Positions 43,353 to 56,045 are shown, counted from the first letter of the stretch. The stretch: DNA of 64,000 nt from Smittia aterrima (GCA_033063855.1 CP093829.1:3358243-3422242); one strand, 5' to 3'. The notes: generated from the sequence alone by a model not told the origin. Made by a program: numbers and translations.

Positions 43353-44440
43353 CTAAGACTTGACATTTTCCTGATTTTCTTCTGTTTCAGTTGCTTCGTT
43401 GTCTGATTTCTTGTAGAGCTGTTGAAGCTGCGAGAGAGCATCCTGAGAGATTTGGCTTTGATATTCAATTGCTTTCTCGGTGGTTTCAGCGAACTGATCT
43501 CGCTTCATTCCAGTGAACCAGTTCTGCAGCCATGACCCGCCTTGTTGCTTCACCTAAAAGAATTTCTGTAAATTTATTCAACTCGGTTTGGTTTGATCTA
43601 AAACCTTTTTTCTATCAGCTAACTTCTTCTCTTTGAACTCATCGATTGGATCAACATTTCGTTTGTTTGTTGATCCAGTTCCAATTGCCTTCGTTTCCTT
43701 CTGAGGCCCAAGCTCGAATTGAACTTGAAAATCTGCATGATCACCTGAAATTAATTTTTTTCTTCATCAATTACAGAAACTTGTTTTATGTTTCATTCGT
43801 TTAATTACCAAGTCGGTATCCAAAGCCAATTCTTGAATCAGTTCCTGTTTGAATTTTTGTTTTGATGATCACTTCGTCTTTAGATTTTAAGAATATTTAC
43901 CTTTCTTTATCGGCGGGATGTTTGAGTAAACAAGTGATAACAGCGATGGAATCTCTTGCGGCACAATGAAGGCATCGAGAACTACAAAATGTAAACGCAT
44001 TGAGGAATTTCGTTTCTTCATATTTAATGACATTTAACTCGATTTGCATGTTGGCGATTCACATGAACTAAGTGAACTCTTTGAGTCAACACCTGCAAAG
44101 CATTTTTTCTTCTCGCACATTTAACGTCGGACCAAATCAATATTGAAAAAAGATTTTCTCGTCAATGAAAAATAAATTCAAAAGATGTTTTTTTGTCAGA
44201 AGATCTTTAAAGATGAGCCATCGATTGCGAAAAGAGAAACTTTGGATTTTCTTTTGTTTAGCGAAGAGGTGTTGTTACGAAAGAGTCACTGACATCTGAG
44301 TCTATGATTTAACCACTGACTTTATGATTGTTCCATTAACTTTTACTGCGGTCTCACTGTGATGACTTATTCACAACGGATTTCTACTCACTTGGCAATA
44401 ACGACGAAGTAATGACAACAATGACGAGATACTTTTGCAT
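43353..44440 (-). CDS. Uncharacterised secreted 168-aa protein
   Basis: Five exons in phase: 44440-44392, 43981-43901, 43844-43809, 43744-43605 and 43553-43353. The first exon encodes a signal peptide (MQKYLVIVVITSSLLP). The mature part has IPSLLSLVYSNIPPIKKG, then RIGFGYRLGDHADFQVQFEL, a basic linker with NKRNVDPIDEFKEKK, GGSWLQNWFTG, and an acidic, Gln/Glu-rich helical tail. There are no cysteines, so no disulphide fold. The donor of intron 4 (GTTTTA) is weak, and the other sites are ordinary. The conserved-looking core suggests a real insect secreted family, which I do not recognise. Confidence 0.65.
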
Positions 44441-44872
44441 TTTTTTCTTTAATTTATTAAATCTTAGGGTGTTTGATAAATTATTTCGTTTTCACTTTAC
44501 TTTTATTTATTTTTTGACTAATTTAAATATTTTTCTTTTCTTAATCTAAGCTCAGAAAATATTCAACAGACGATCTCATCATGTTGAAGTCTTCAAACAT
44601 AATGGCAAGACAAACTTCGCTCCCATAGATGCCGATGTATTGAGAAATTCACTTTTTTCCACTCTTATGACCTTGTTTTAGACCAGAGCTTTTAAAGCTG
44701 TAGTCGAGTGTTAAACTCTCTCTTTTTTTCATGGCATTGGAGTTTCATTTTCAGTATTAACTTTGCATCGAACTCACGCGTAGTTATTGTTTCTGACTTA
44801 GACACTATCTGGGAATTAAAAATGAATCGCGAATATTTAATTTTCTCTGAGCTGGAGTGAATGGTCGTGGAT
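44441..44872. other. Intergenic region between two minus-strand genes
   Basis: About 430 bp covering the upstream region of the secreted-protein gene and the 3' UTR of Vti1a. No feature recognised. Confidence 0.35.
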
Positions 44873-45583
44873 TTATTTTACAGAGAAATAAATTGCGAGT
44901 GCAGCTGCTGCGATGAACACAACACCTATCAGATAAAGTACAAACTTGTCTCGTATGGATCGCATTATCATCACATTCATCAATCGATTAGATCGACCGA
45001 GATCCGCGCCGGTTTCTCGAAGGCGGTAGCGACTTCTTTGGATAGTTTCGCGCTGTGAGGAAAGGTTCATTAGGATTTGACTTCCGACTTCTTCTGTCTC
45101 AACGACAACTCTGTAAGCTCCATCGAGTGCATTGCCGGTCCTCTCAAGACGTTCTGAGTTATCAAGTAATCTTCTTTTCTGGTCTTCGCCCATATCGAAA
45201 TCATCCAGCGATGAATCGTCAAGTGAGTTAACAAGATCATTGTTTGGTTTTATTTTGCTCTTATTGTAATCCTCCTCGAGTCGTTTGAGCTCAGCATAAT
45301 AACTTTTCAATCGCATCTGTTGACTGTTCCTTTGTGGCAAATCAGGATTCTGATTTGTTTCAATCTCAATCTGCTCGAGGACTTCTTGCGCTTCATCAAT
45401 AAGTCTATTGATCTCGACGATTAAATTTCTTCTGTCATCTACAAATGAGTCATCAATGAAAATATTGTTTGTTTGTAAGGTAAATCTTTTACCTATCGCA
45501 GCTGATGTCAATCGACCGACGTTTGTTGTAATCTCTGCGGTCAGGATCGAATATTGCTTCTCGAAATCTTCAACTAATCCCAT
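44873..45583 (-). CDS. Vti1a: Vti1-type SNARE
   Basis: Q-SNARE (Qb) of endosome and trans-Golgi membranes. Model: exon 45583-45493, a 54-nt intron (45492-45439, GTAAAA..TTGTAG), and exon 45438-44873, giving about 218 aa, the usual Vti1 length. The N-terminal three-helix bundle begins MGLVEDFEKQYSILTAEIT. The SNARE helix runs from about LERTGNALDG to RSNRLMNVM, followed by a C-terminal membrane anchor (KFVLYLIGVVFIAAAALAIYF). The intron is a multiple of three and has no stop, so reading through it adds 18 residues in frame. I treat it as an intron because the flanking parts join into a continuous Vti1-like helix (DDRRNLIVEINRL). Divergent from Tom20, with about 500 bp between the two starts. 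Confidence 0.88.
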   Translation of the reverse strand: MGLVEDFEKQYSILTAEITTNVGRLTSAAIGKRFTLQTNNIFIDDSFVDDRRNLIVEINRLIDEAQEVLEQIEIETNQNPDLPQRNSQQMRLKSYYAELKRLEEDYNKSKIKPNNDLVNSLDDSSLDDFDMGEDQKRRLLDNSERLERTGNALDGAYRVVVETEEVGSQILMNLSSQRETIQRSRYRLRETGADLGRSNRLMNVMIMRSIRDKFVLYLIGVVFIAAAALAIYFSVK

Positions 45584-46094
45584 ATTGTTAGCTTTTTGTG
45601 CAACTCAAAGTTAAGAGAGCTTCACAAACTCAATTGAAGATAACTTTGCAGTTGATTAGTGACGTTTTGTCTCGGTATTGTCAATTGATATTTATCTTCG
45701 ATCCAATATTTTTTCAATCCATTAAAAAATTGTGAAAATATTATGATTCGAAGGAATCCAAGTCACTTAACATATCGTGGATCTTTTAAGCTAGTCAGTT
45801 TTAGATAAAAACATTGGAATCTACTTAATTTTAAATTATTTTACTTTTTGGGTTTTCAAGAGATTTCGTGAAGCGCTTTTATTTTCGCTTTCCAAGTCAG
45901 AAAAATTCACATTTTCCAAAAAAAAAACGAGTGATTTTAGAAGTTGGAAAGGTAAAGTGTTCTGTTGTGTAACGCGTTGATAATTACTGATCACAGAAAT
46001 CATTTCAGACGTAAGGTTGGAGTTCGACTAAATTCAGCGTGAGAAGTAGCAGAATTCATCAGCAATAAACAAATAATTTTTGAGAGAGAAAATC
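45584..46094. promoter_or_regulatory. Bidirectional upstream region between Vti1a and Tom20
   Basis: About 510 bp separating two divergent housekeeping genes, presumably containing both promoters. No TATA box is obvious. I did not find a named motif. Confidence 0.4.
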
Positions 46095-46695
46095 ATGGAC
46101 AACTTGAGCAATTTAAGTAAAACAACAGTTGCTGTAGGAGTCGCGGGAGCGTTGTTCGTCGGTTATTGCATTTACTTCGATCACAAGAGACGCATTGCCA
46201 AGGACTTTAAGAAGAAGTTGCACGAGAAAAGACAAGAACGAGAAAGCCGTAAAGTTAAGAAAGGCAAGAGCAAGATTCCTGATCTCACTGATCACGAGGC
46301 CGTGCAGCGATACTTCCTTCACGAAATCCAAATGGGAGAAGCTCTGATCTCTCAAGGCGACATCACCAATGGAGTTGAGCATTTGGCGAACGCTGTTATC
46401 GTTTGTGGTCAGCCCACTCAACTACTCCAGGTAATTTCAAGCGAAGTTCACTCATCCAGAGTTGTTTACCTTCTTGTGCAAGTCAAGTTGCATCAAACTA
46501 GATCGAAAATCAAACATCATTCATCCTCTGATCTAATAATAAACTTTGTTTTAGGTCCTTCAACAAACTCTGCCGAGTGAAGTGTTTACTCTGTTGATTC
46601 ATCGAATGAGGGAGTTCCAGTCGGAAGTGTCTCAAACAGCACCAACTGGTGTTCAACTGAAGCTTGCAGAGACTACAAACGACGATTTAGAGTAA
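46095..46695 (+). CDS. Tom20: Mitochondrial import receptor subunit Tom20
   Basis: Two exons, 46095-46430 and 46555-46695, giving 158 aa. The order is typical: a short N-terminus, a single membrane anchor at about 12-30 (VAVGVAGALFVGYCIYFDH), a highly charged linker (KRRIAKDFKKKLHEKR), and the TPR-like receptor domain with RYFLHEIQMGEALISQGD and HLANAVIVCGQPTQLLQVLQQTLP. Anchored in the outer mitochondrial membrane with the receptor domain in the cytosol, it recognises presequences. The start is the first ATG in frame. Polyadenylation signal at about 46825. Confidence 0.95.
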
Positions 46696-47517
46696 AAGGA
46701 TTCGAGGAACTGGCAGATTATAATCCGCCGTATAGAAATTCAAATTTATTCTCTTAAATATGTCATGAACCTAAAATGTTGTCAGGAATAAGCGGCGAAT
46801 GTAGATGATTGGTTTAGCAAATGAATAAACAAAGCTTCGAGAATTACATGACATTTTTTTCCAATATTTTTCCGCTTGATTTCTGTGCCCTTGAAAAAAA
46901 GGAATTCGTCGAGGGGTTCGGTTTTCATATTTAGGCTTCGTACGACAATGAGATGAGAAAAATGAAATTTAAAATCATCTTCAGCTTATGTTTGACCTTT
47001 GACAATCATCTGAGTTTCATGTTGTTGTTCATAATTTCATTAATTAAGGATTTTAAATCGTCAGATGTTGGGGGGTCTTCATAAACATCTACGTAGTCAA
47101 TGAACAACAAAATCTTCGAAATCCCCGCTCGCGGGGCACTCAATATTCCTTTTCATCCGAGACGTTCTCAATCACTTAAGGTGGATATTAAAAATATTAA
47201 TTTTATGGCGTCAGAAGTGCTTTAACAGACGAAATTCTGTATGAAAATATAACTTTAAGAAGCGTTGCACGTTTTCCCAATGAAGAATCGCTGAACAACA
47301 AAAGGTTTTGATCAGAAAATGTGAAATAAACATTTCTCGTTGTGTGCAATAGAATTCATTTTGCTTTAAGGTTATATTTTCATCAACCATTCGAAGAGAT
47401 TTAATTTCTCGCAGTCAATTTGCACAATTTCTGAGGTTCTAATCGTTAGAGATGATGACAATATGTTGAAATAACATTTTAATAATAAAACAATTTTCTT
47501 TTTACTTTTAGTGAAAG
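46696..47517. other. Tom20 3' flank and RpL34 promoter/5' UTR region
   Basis: About 820 bp. Contains the Tom20 polyadenylation signal, a small GC hairpin (cccgctcgcggg, about 47126), and, at 47499-47511, a strong acceptor (tttttacttttag) just upstream of the RpL34 ATG. RpL34 therefore has a 5' UTR intron, as in other insects. The promoter itself is not obvious. Confidence 0.45.
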
Positions 47518-48094
47518 ATGGTTCAGCGATTAACTTTACGTCGACGATTGTCGTACAACACAAGAGCCAACAAGCGTAGAATGTGAGTATAAATAAAGGA
47601 AGTTGCTTTCAGGATGTTAACTAATTGTTTTACTTTAATATTTTAGTGTCCGTACTCCCGGAGGTCGCTTGGTATACTTGTACGTTAAGAAACCACGTAC
47701 CGTCCCAAAATGCGGTCAGTGCAAGGAGAAATTGAAGGGAATCACTCCATCACGTCCCAGCGAACGTCCACGTATGGCACGTCGTCTTAAAACTGTCTCC
47801 CGTTCTTTCGGAGGTGTTCTCTGCCACAGATGTTTGCGCGAGCGTATCATCCGTGCTTTCCTTATTGACGAACAGAAGGTCGTCAAGGTTCTTAAGGCTG
47901 CACAGGCAACGACAGCAGTGAAAGCTCCTCGTCCAGCAAAGGTTGTTGCTAAACCAACTGCCAAGGCCGCCGCACCAGCCCCCAAGAAGGATGGCAAGAA
48001 ATCGACAGACAAGAAAGCTGGAGATAAGAAGACCGGAGACAAGAAGGCAGCACCAAAACCAGCAGCCGGAGGAATTAAGAAAGCTAAGAAGTAA
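47518..48094 (+). CDS. RpL34: 60S ribosomal protein L34 (eL34)
   Basis: Exons 47518-47582 and 47647-48094, giving 170 aa. The N-terminal part is the conserved eL34 fold: MVQRLTLRRRLSYNTRANKR, RTPGGRLVYLYVKK, PKCGQCKEKL and CHRCLRERI, where the paired cysteines form the zinc site. The last 60 or so residues are an Ala/Lys/Pro-rich tail with DKKAGDKKTGDKKAAP-type repeats, an insect-style extension. Part of the large subunit. AATAAA lies about 40 nt after the stop. Confidence 0.97.
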
Positions 48095-51000
48095 ATGAGT
48101 TTTAACGAATCAGTTTCACTGTTCAACAAATGCAAATAAAATTTCATGAAATTCCTCAGAAAATATCAAAAGAATCCTGGAATCATTTGTAGCATCGAAA
48201 TCTTTATTTGCAGCTTAAGAAACTTTATTTTTCAGATTGACAAAGATCAATTTTAATTCGTCTAAACAAAAAGGAAGGAAGTGATTAATAATCGCAAGTC
48301 CGCGAGCTTTCAATTCAGCGTGATCTGCAAAAGTTTCGATACGAAAGCTTTAATCTAATGATCAGTCTCTCGATTCTAAAGAGCTTTTAATTCAAACTCA
48401 TACGTTGAGCTTTACAAAAGCTTCCCCGCGAGATATTCTCTTTTTAAAGAATTATCGTTGAAAAGCTCTTTTGGAGCAGTTGTTCAAATACACGGCGTTG
48501 TTCATAATCACGTTTCGGGGGAGTAGTCTCTTAAATACTTTCTCAACATGTTTTATAGAGAAACTTGATATCAAAGGCTCGAGTGAATTTTATTTTCTTA
48601 TAATTTCAATCACGTAATCTTGATCCATAAAAAACCGAAATGAATATAAATCCCTTCACCTTCAATAAATTTTCTACCTCGTCCAAACTATTTTTCTTCG
48701 TTTCTATTTCTCGAACAAAGGAAAAGAGACTGCTTGTCTCAGAATTTGTGATCGACAAAAGATTTTCAAGAGTCATTTTCGTCTTAAAGAATTATTCATT
48801 GTATATAAGTTCGAGAGCAAAATTTGAAACGCAAAGACAAAATTCTATATTTGGTTTGGGGCCTGAGTGTCTATAGCAGGAAACTTCTGAATCTGCCGGT
48901 GACATTTTGTTCGAGAGATACTTGGCCGAATTTGCATTTAAACAGCAATGAATTAACTCGATGCCGAGAGATGACAAGTATTGCCTTCTAAGAACCTCTT
49001 CAAAGCAATTTCGAACTCTTTTCTTCTTGTTACACGGCAGTTTAAGATAAAATATTTGACATATCGTTTAAAACTTTATAGGTGTTTCCATAAATTGTGT
49101 TTGCGGGCGAGAGTGTTGAAGAAAATTTAAGTTTGGATTCGAGGCTTTGTGTATCGAATCAGATAATTTTGGGAAGAATTCTTTTATTCTCTTTTCTTCT
49201 TCTTTATTCCATGTTCCTCATAATAAGCCATCAATTGAAATTAAAAAGTGTATTCAAAATTAATTCTTTAGAATTTCTGTTTAGAATATTCTTGAATCTT
49301 ACTCGGGTCACCTTTCTGTGGTTTTTTTTTTCTTCTTAAAAGATTTTTCCATGAATTTTGCGTAACGAAAGCCAAAGGCCAACAACGAATAAATCGACAT
49401 CGCTCAATAAAATATTTTTAAATATCAAAGAGGTAGAGTTGGAAAAAGACTGAACGCGCGGCGCGAGGAGATTGCTCTCAGCACTTAAATCGTGTTTCCG
49501 CATTCGAACGAAGCTCGTTTCCCGACATAATCAAAATAAAAGCATAAACCCACCAATTAAAGTGTATCATTATGAGTTCTGAACAAGAGCATTTCATTTC
49601 ATTTTCCTCCGTCCGGTGATGCTCTAGCGAATAAAAGTGTTAAGATATTTAATGAACCTCACACCTTAAAAACGTATATAAAGAAGAAGAAACTCGGAGG
49701 AAGAGACTCGAGGGAGATGAAATCAATCGCACCTTGGCTGTACGAGCAACCAAATTTGAGGCAAAACCAGTTTCATTTTATTCTTTGTAGTTTATTGTGT
49801 GTGGTGTGAGATGTTTTCTCTTATTCTCAGTATTTCTATTCGTCGAAGAGCTGTGGCAAGAAAAGTCAGAATGTATATAACACCAATTTTTTATTCCGCG
49901 TTTCTCTTCACCCCGATTTCCGTTCTTTAACTTGTTGTTGCTGTGTCGTATTGTAAGAGAATGTTTTACGGTCTTTCCTTTTCAAGGCGACTTGTTATAG
50001 CCTTTACAATTGAAACCAATGTTTGATACAACTGATAAACAGGGACCGCGAAGAGAGACAAGGCACAGCTAACAAGCTAAGGCACGCGCATTTTCAGGCT
50101 TATGCTTGGGTCAGGAAAATTAACGATTAACGTTTGTCAACTGTTGATAATGAAAGGTTCACAAATGAGAGGAGAAGAGAAGTTTGTTTTTGCTTTTTCG
50201 AACAAACATAAGAGTCATTTGTTTTCACAAGCAATTAACACCGAATGTGACTTTACTGTCGTGTAAAGTCTCGCTCGAGACCGGGGGATGATGATGATGC
50301 TGGCACGGTTATTGGTCTCTCAGCTAAACATCTGATCATTGAATCTTAGAAAAGCTAATGAAGCGTATCGATAGATTTGAAAGTTGTTCGATTATCTTAA
50401 ACAAGCTCCGAGCAATTTCATTTTTCTATCGATCGAGATGAATTATCAGCGAATTTATTGATCCCAATCGTTCGTTCTACTTTTTCTAAATCAAATCAGC
50501 GGAATCTGATTAACAAATCTTTTTGTAATCATCCGATTTTCGATTAAGCTTTGACCATCTTGAAGTTGGAAATCGATCAGATTTTATAAAAATTCTCTCG
50601 AAAGGTTTCAAAAGTGGTTTTTCTACAAAATATTTATTTACAACCAAAGTTGTCACTTCCATTTAAAAATCAGAGGAGAAACTTACGCGTCGATTTATTC
50701 CTCGAAGCAATCACAAATAATTGAAACAGACGTCGAACAAAATAAAAAAAGAAAAAAGATCATGGAAAGTTTTCGATCGATCGAAGAAAATAATTTACTT
50801 ATGTTTCTGCTTAAAATGTTTACAAATCGATCAGCACAAGAGCGACAATTTATGGATGGACATGAAGTTAAATTCGGTTGAATTTTCGCAGCAACAAAAC
50901 GCGAAATGCCATCAATCTTCAGAGAATAATGCAATGCAATATATTTTTTGTGTTAGAGCGAGCAACGAGGTGAGAACACAAAAAGCCTTTTAAGAAGTTT

Positions 51001-53403
51001 TTCGGCGAATCGTTTGATCAGATGAAACGCAAATTTTTTTTTCCTTCTTGCAAACATCGCTTTGGCCAAAGTTTAATCGATTTCGATTCTTGAGAATTCT
51101 CAGTCGACATGAAAAGATATTCTTCATTTGTTGTTTACCTCAGCAACAACTTTTTTTTCCATCTCCTCACTTGAATTGATCACAATTCAAATTATAAAGA
51201 GAACGCTTTAGGTTGAAACATGCTTCAGATATAATTCCTTTTATGTCGCTCGGTGTTCTTTCCACATTTAATTTGTATTTTCTGCAACAGTTTTCACACT
51301 TTAGAGATGCCTTCTTCTCAATTTTGTATTTTCTTATTCTTCGTACGCGATACAATACAGAACGAGACTCATACCAACTTATGTAGAAATCTTTTAAAGA
51401 AAAATAGAATGAGACTGTTAAAGAAGAATCGGCAAGAAGGGATCGTCGTCATGTTACATTGCTCCACACGAAATCCTTCGATGTTGTAGGAGATGAGCAT
51501 GCATCACATCACTTTCAATCGTCGCTGACATTGCGAAGCAGACAAAAATACAAAGCCTGTATAAAAAAGCGTGAATTATTGCAACTGTCTGTTCCATCGC
51601 CTTTCGTTCATTCTTTCATCCTTTTCTTCGTTTTTAAAAAGAATCGCAGAGAGAGCAGAAAAAAAAGGTACAGAAAGATTGCTCATGAATAGATACATAT
51701 GGAATAAATTGAATGGAAAGACCTTAACAACAAATTTCTGTTGACCATCTTAAGAAAAGTGAAATACAAAAGATCGTTAAATTCAAGTTTTGCCTTTTAA
51801 AATTCTATACACTTGGGAAGGAATTGCAGCAGAGAAGAAAAATAAAATATGAAAACGAAAAATAAAAAAAAAGGTTTCCAGATCTCGGTTGTTGCTTCGT
51901 GAGATAGACAGGCAGTTGGAACATTTGGTTGGAAACGAATTTCATGAGCAAAGCGTTCATTCCGAGAACGGCGGTATTCAGATTCAATCATGACACTTTG
52001 AATTTCAAAGAGCATACAACAAACTCAGCATGTAAAGTTATACATTTGATATATAAGGGAGAGGTGTAAAATAAAGCACAGAATTAAGTCCGAAGCTCTC
52101 TGTCCGTATCTACGCAGTTTCTTCGCTCAGGAGTTTCTTGTCAAGATGGAAAAAGGCTGATCAAAGGCGACGTCTACTTTGCATATGCTCTGTCGTAAAA
52201 ACGCGAGCCCACCGCCCCCATAAATGTTACGGACGTGTTTTTTAAACAGCCTCTACGAAAAAAAAATAATCATCCAACACATAAGCGAAGAGAAACGATC
52301 ATTGCGAGTCTGCTCAATAGAAAAATAATTCATTCGAGCTCAAAACTTTTGTTTTCTTCAACATCTATTTTACTCAGATTAATCTCGAGATTTCTGTATA
52401 CATTTTCTGATGCGAACGAAGTCGAACGAAAGAAAAACAAAATGTGTATAAACTCTCTGTTCGACTTGAGTATGAAGTATGCCTACGCTCGATGCTGATC
52501 GCTGTAGTGGTGTGGACGGAAAAACTTTTATGTGATCATTTGCGCGTGTGTGCTTTGAGATTATTTTTAAGTTAGTCTGCTTAAAGAAGTTCGTGCTGTT
52601 GGACGTGTTGTCGATTCAGTCCAGAAATCCTTTTCAAACTCCAAAAATTTCATTGATTCCTCCACGAAAACAAAGTGAACAAGATTGATTCAAAAAATCA
52701 ATTCAATAAATAATACGCGAGAGACAAATGCAACAAGTTTTCAAACGAAAAGTGTCGAAATCGAACATAAAGAAAAAATCTGTGTCTTAACCAGCATATT
52801 GAGTGAGCGAGAAATGATTTAGTTGAAAAATTCTACCTACAACTTGACAAGATGTCAGCGAAAAAAACAATTTGAGTGAAAACCAATAAATTTATTTAAA
52901 CTTTTCTCATTCATGGCATAGTAAAACTTTTATAATGTCCGTAAAGCGTTATATTTAGATAATTTCAAGTCTACATAGTCAAAAAAAAAATCAACGTCGT
53001 ATACATGCACAAAGCGACACAGACAGAGACTAAGTGGTGTGATATGAATCGAATGTAAGAGTCGAGCGGAAAAAAAGATAAATCTGAAGACAGAAAGGAA
53101 AAAATATTAAAATTTGATTCTTAGACTTTTGTTATTCGAGAGTGTGGACAAAGCCAGCTATCAAACTGCGTGAAGAAAACTCGTCCGGACAATACACGCA
53201 CAATCATCAGCAGTAACCAATAAATCATTCTACGAAACAAAACGAGAAGATTAAATTAACAAAAGTGATTCGACTGCTTCTGTGGGTGAATTCCGCGTTT
53301 ATGAGAATCCCATCCGAGGAAATCAAGTTCTGTTAACTGAACGCGACTGTTGCTGAAAATGCAAAGGTTCAGGAGGAGAGTTAAAGAAAAGGGGCAATCA
53401 GAC
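48095..53403. other. Large non-coding region upstream of tkv
   Basis: About 5.3 kb in which I find no credible coding sequence. ORFs such as 48640-48876, 50721-50993 and 51253-51692 are random in composition. It presumably carries tkv enhancers, promoter and 5' UTR exon(s). The purine-rich, ATG-poor sequence at about 52500-53403 may be the tkv leader. A (GAT)n-like run lies near 50288. No repeat family was recognised. Confidence 0.4.
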
Positions 53404-56045
53404 ATGGCGCCGAAGAATCGAAAGAAGAAGGAGAAGGCACATGGTAAGTTATAAATTTTTGTTTTGTTTTTAAAAGATGAATTGAAGATTCAAGTCAGAG
53501 TCAGTCAGTCGTGTATATAAAAGCCCTGATTTCAAATAAAATTCGCTCATATTCTCTCCGTTCCCATCCGATCGACGGCTAGTCAAGTTCAACGTTTTAT
53601 TTTTGACAGCAGCTCATGATGAAGAATGAACGAGAGAAAATATTTAGAAATACGAATCGTTGACTTCAATACTTCTACGAAGCGTAAGTCAAGAAGTTTC
53701 ACGATATCCCAAGCCGTTATATTTTTGAAGTGGTTGATAGCCTCTCTCCTATCGCTTATCGAAAGGGAAAAGGTGTTGGAAAAACAATCGACCAGCGAAC
53801 GTTATGCCATTGGTTTCCTCTTAATGTACTTGTCACAACTGATAACAAACGAAAACAACTTTTATTTATAGATACCGCTGTTATCAACCTTACATTTACT
53901 CATTTACCTTTCGAAAGAAATGTCGTGGAGTCAAAATAAAAACCTCCAGAAACTTTGACATTAAGAGCGATCATGTCTTGTTTGGAAAATTTTATGTCTG
54001 CTCCACTCGTCGAACATTTCTTTCACTTCAAACTTATCAAACTATTTATTTGAGTCAATGTTGATACGATTCTCTTATTCCAACGACTCGAATAAGTACA
54101 GGAAACGCTGATATCAAAACAAATTCATAAGAATTGACAAGGCTTGGTTACTTTGATAACAAGCCGCGTTAAAATCACCTTTAAATAATCATTCAATCAA
54201 TTGGTATTAAAATTTACGAGCAATAAACAAATCACTTTTGGAATAAAGTTATTACTTTACACCACATTCGCTGCGTATCAGCGCTAAAAGTGTTTGCCAA
54301 AATATTTTGATGTTGTCGACACAATATTCGTGTTTGATTGATTGAAAAATTCAGCGAACTCTAACGAACTTGAGATTAGTTTTTCGAGAACATAAAAAGA
54401 TTTCTTGTGAATATATCTAAAAAAAATATAAAATGTTAATCTTATCTAATTAATATTCTTCTCCTAATTGCTTTTGAAGGCTTAACATGTTACTGCGATG
54501 GATCATGTCCAGGAAATACACAGAACGGCACATGCGAGGTTCGATATGGTGGACAATGCTTCTCAGCCGTCGAGGAAGTTATCGATGATATCTCTGGACA
54601 AATTGAACCGGAATATTCGTTTGGATGTTTATCTCCAGATCAAGCTGGGGGCCTGTTACAGGTGAGATTTAAAAATATTTTCTTAAATAAACTTTGAATT
54701 GAACTCTCGTTTTTCTTTCTTGTAGTGCAATGCTGGAAAGTCAGCGCAAATTCACGGCAAAAATATAATTTGCTGTTCAAATGGGGATTTATGTAATAAA
54801 GAGCTGCTTCCAGACTTCACTCCCCGAACCACACTCCCGCCTCCTATCGAACCCGCATCGACGGGATCATCAACAGTGCCTTACTTCCTATTGTTCGCAT
54901 CGATGCTTACGTGCCTTGCTGCCTTGATGTTAATTATTCTCGCCGTTTATATTACGCACAATCGACGTGAGAAGAAAAGAAAGAGAAGAAATCAACGACT
55001 AATGCAGCCAAACTGCAATGGAGGAGCAGGCAATCACTTATCACCGTTAACAAATATGGTAGAGCAAAGCTCTGGATCGGGATCCGGTCTTCCACTTCTT
55101 GTGCAACGCACAATCGCCAAACAAATTCACATGGTTGACTCAATCGGAAAGGGTCGCTACGGAGAAGTTTGGCTTGCAAAGTGGCGCGATGAGAAAGTCG
55201 CTGCGAAAGTCTTCTTCACGACAGAAGAAGCTTCTTGGTTCCGCGAAACTGAAATTTATCAAACAGTTTTGATGCGTCACGAGAATGTTCTCGGATTTAT
55301 CGCTGCTGATATCAAAGGAACTGGATCATGGACGCAAATGCTTCTGATAACAGAATACCACGAATTGGGAAGTCTCTACGATCATCTACAAAAGCACGTC
55401 TTCACTCCAGAGCAGCTCAAAGTATTTGCAATCTCTTTAGCATCTGGTTTAGCTCATTTACACACAGAAATTTTCGGAACACCAGGAAAGCCAGCGATTG
55501 CTCATCGAGATTTAAAGTCGAAGAACATTCTCGTGAAGTTCAATGGACAATGTGCCATCGCAGATTTCGGTCTCGCTGTGAAATATACATCGGAGTCAGA
55601 TGAGATTCAAATCGCTCCCAATACACGAGTTGGAACGAGACGCTACATGTCACCAGAAGCATTAGATCAATCAATGGACACGAAATGTTTCGAGGCCTTC
55701 AAAATGGCTGACATGTATTCGTTGTCTTTGATTTTATGGGAAATTTGTGAACGTTGCGTAACAACTAACCCGTCAGACAAGACACCGTTCGAAGAAGAAC
55801 ATTGTCTTCCTTATCATGATGTCGTTCCCTCAGATCCATCATTTCAAGACATGTATGAAGTCGTTTGCGTTAAAGGCATTCGACCACCAGTTTCTCCAAG
55901 ATGGCAAAATGAAGATATTCTTTCAGCGCTGTCGAAGATCATGCAAGAGTGTTGGCATCCAACTCCAGCCGTTCGTCTTACAGCTCTTCGTGTGAAAAAG
56001 ACGCTCAACAAACTTGATCCATGTTTAAACATTAACATGGTTTAA
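53404..56045 (+). CDS. tkv: Thickveins, BMP type I receptor Ser/Thr kinase
   Basis: Receptor for Dpp/BMP ligands. Three exons in phase: 53404-53443, 54480-54661 and 54726-56045, giving 513 aa. The start MAPKNRKKK resembles a Drosophila Tkv isoform N-terminus. An in-frame ATG at 53359 would add 15 residues. The activin-receptor ectodomain has LTCYCDGSCP, CFSAVEEV, CCSNGDLCN. TM is at about 125-155, the GS box SGSGSGLP at about 190, and the kinase at about 205-505 with GKGRYGEVWLAKW, HRDLKSKN, ADFGLA and GTRRYMSPE. GKGRYGEVWLAKW plus KGTGSWTQM fits tkv rather than saxophone. The ATP-lysine segment is VAAK instead of the usual VAVK. No clear signal peptide is encoded in this first exon, so other 5' exons may exist. 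Polyadenylation signal at about 56152; a Pumilio-type TGTAAATA at 56141. Confidence 0.93.

Noticed and set aside
47716..48147. 143-aa antisense ORF over RpL34
   Set aside because: Ala/Pro composition is the complement of the Lys/Ala tail of RpL34.
53626..53939. Two overlapping ORFs in tkv intron 1 as alternative tkv first exons
   Set aside because: No signal peptide, no donor in phase with exon 2, and no resemblance to Tkv.
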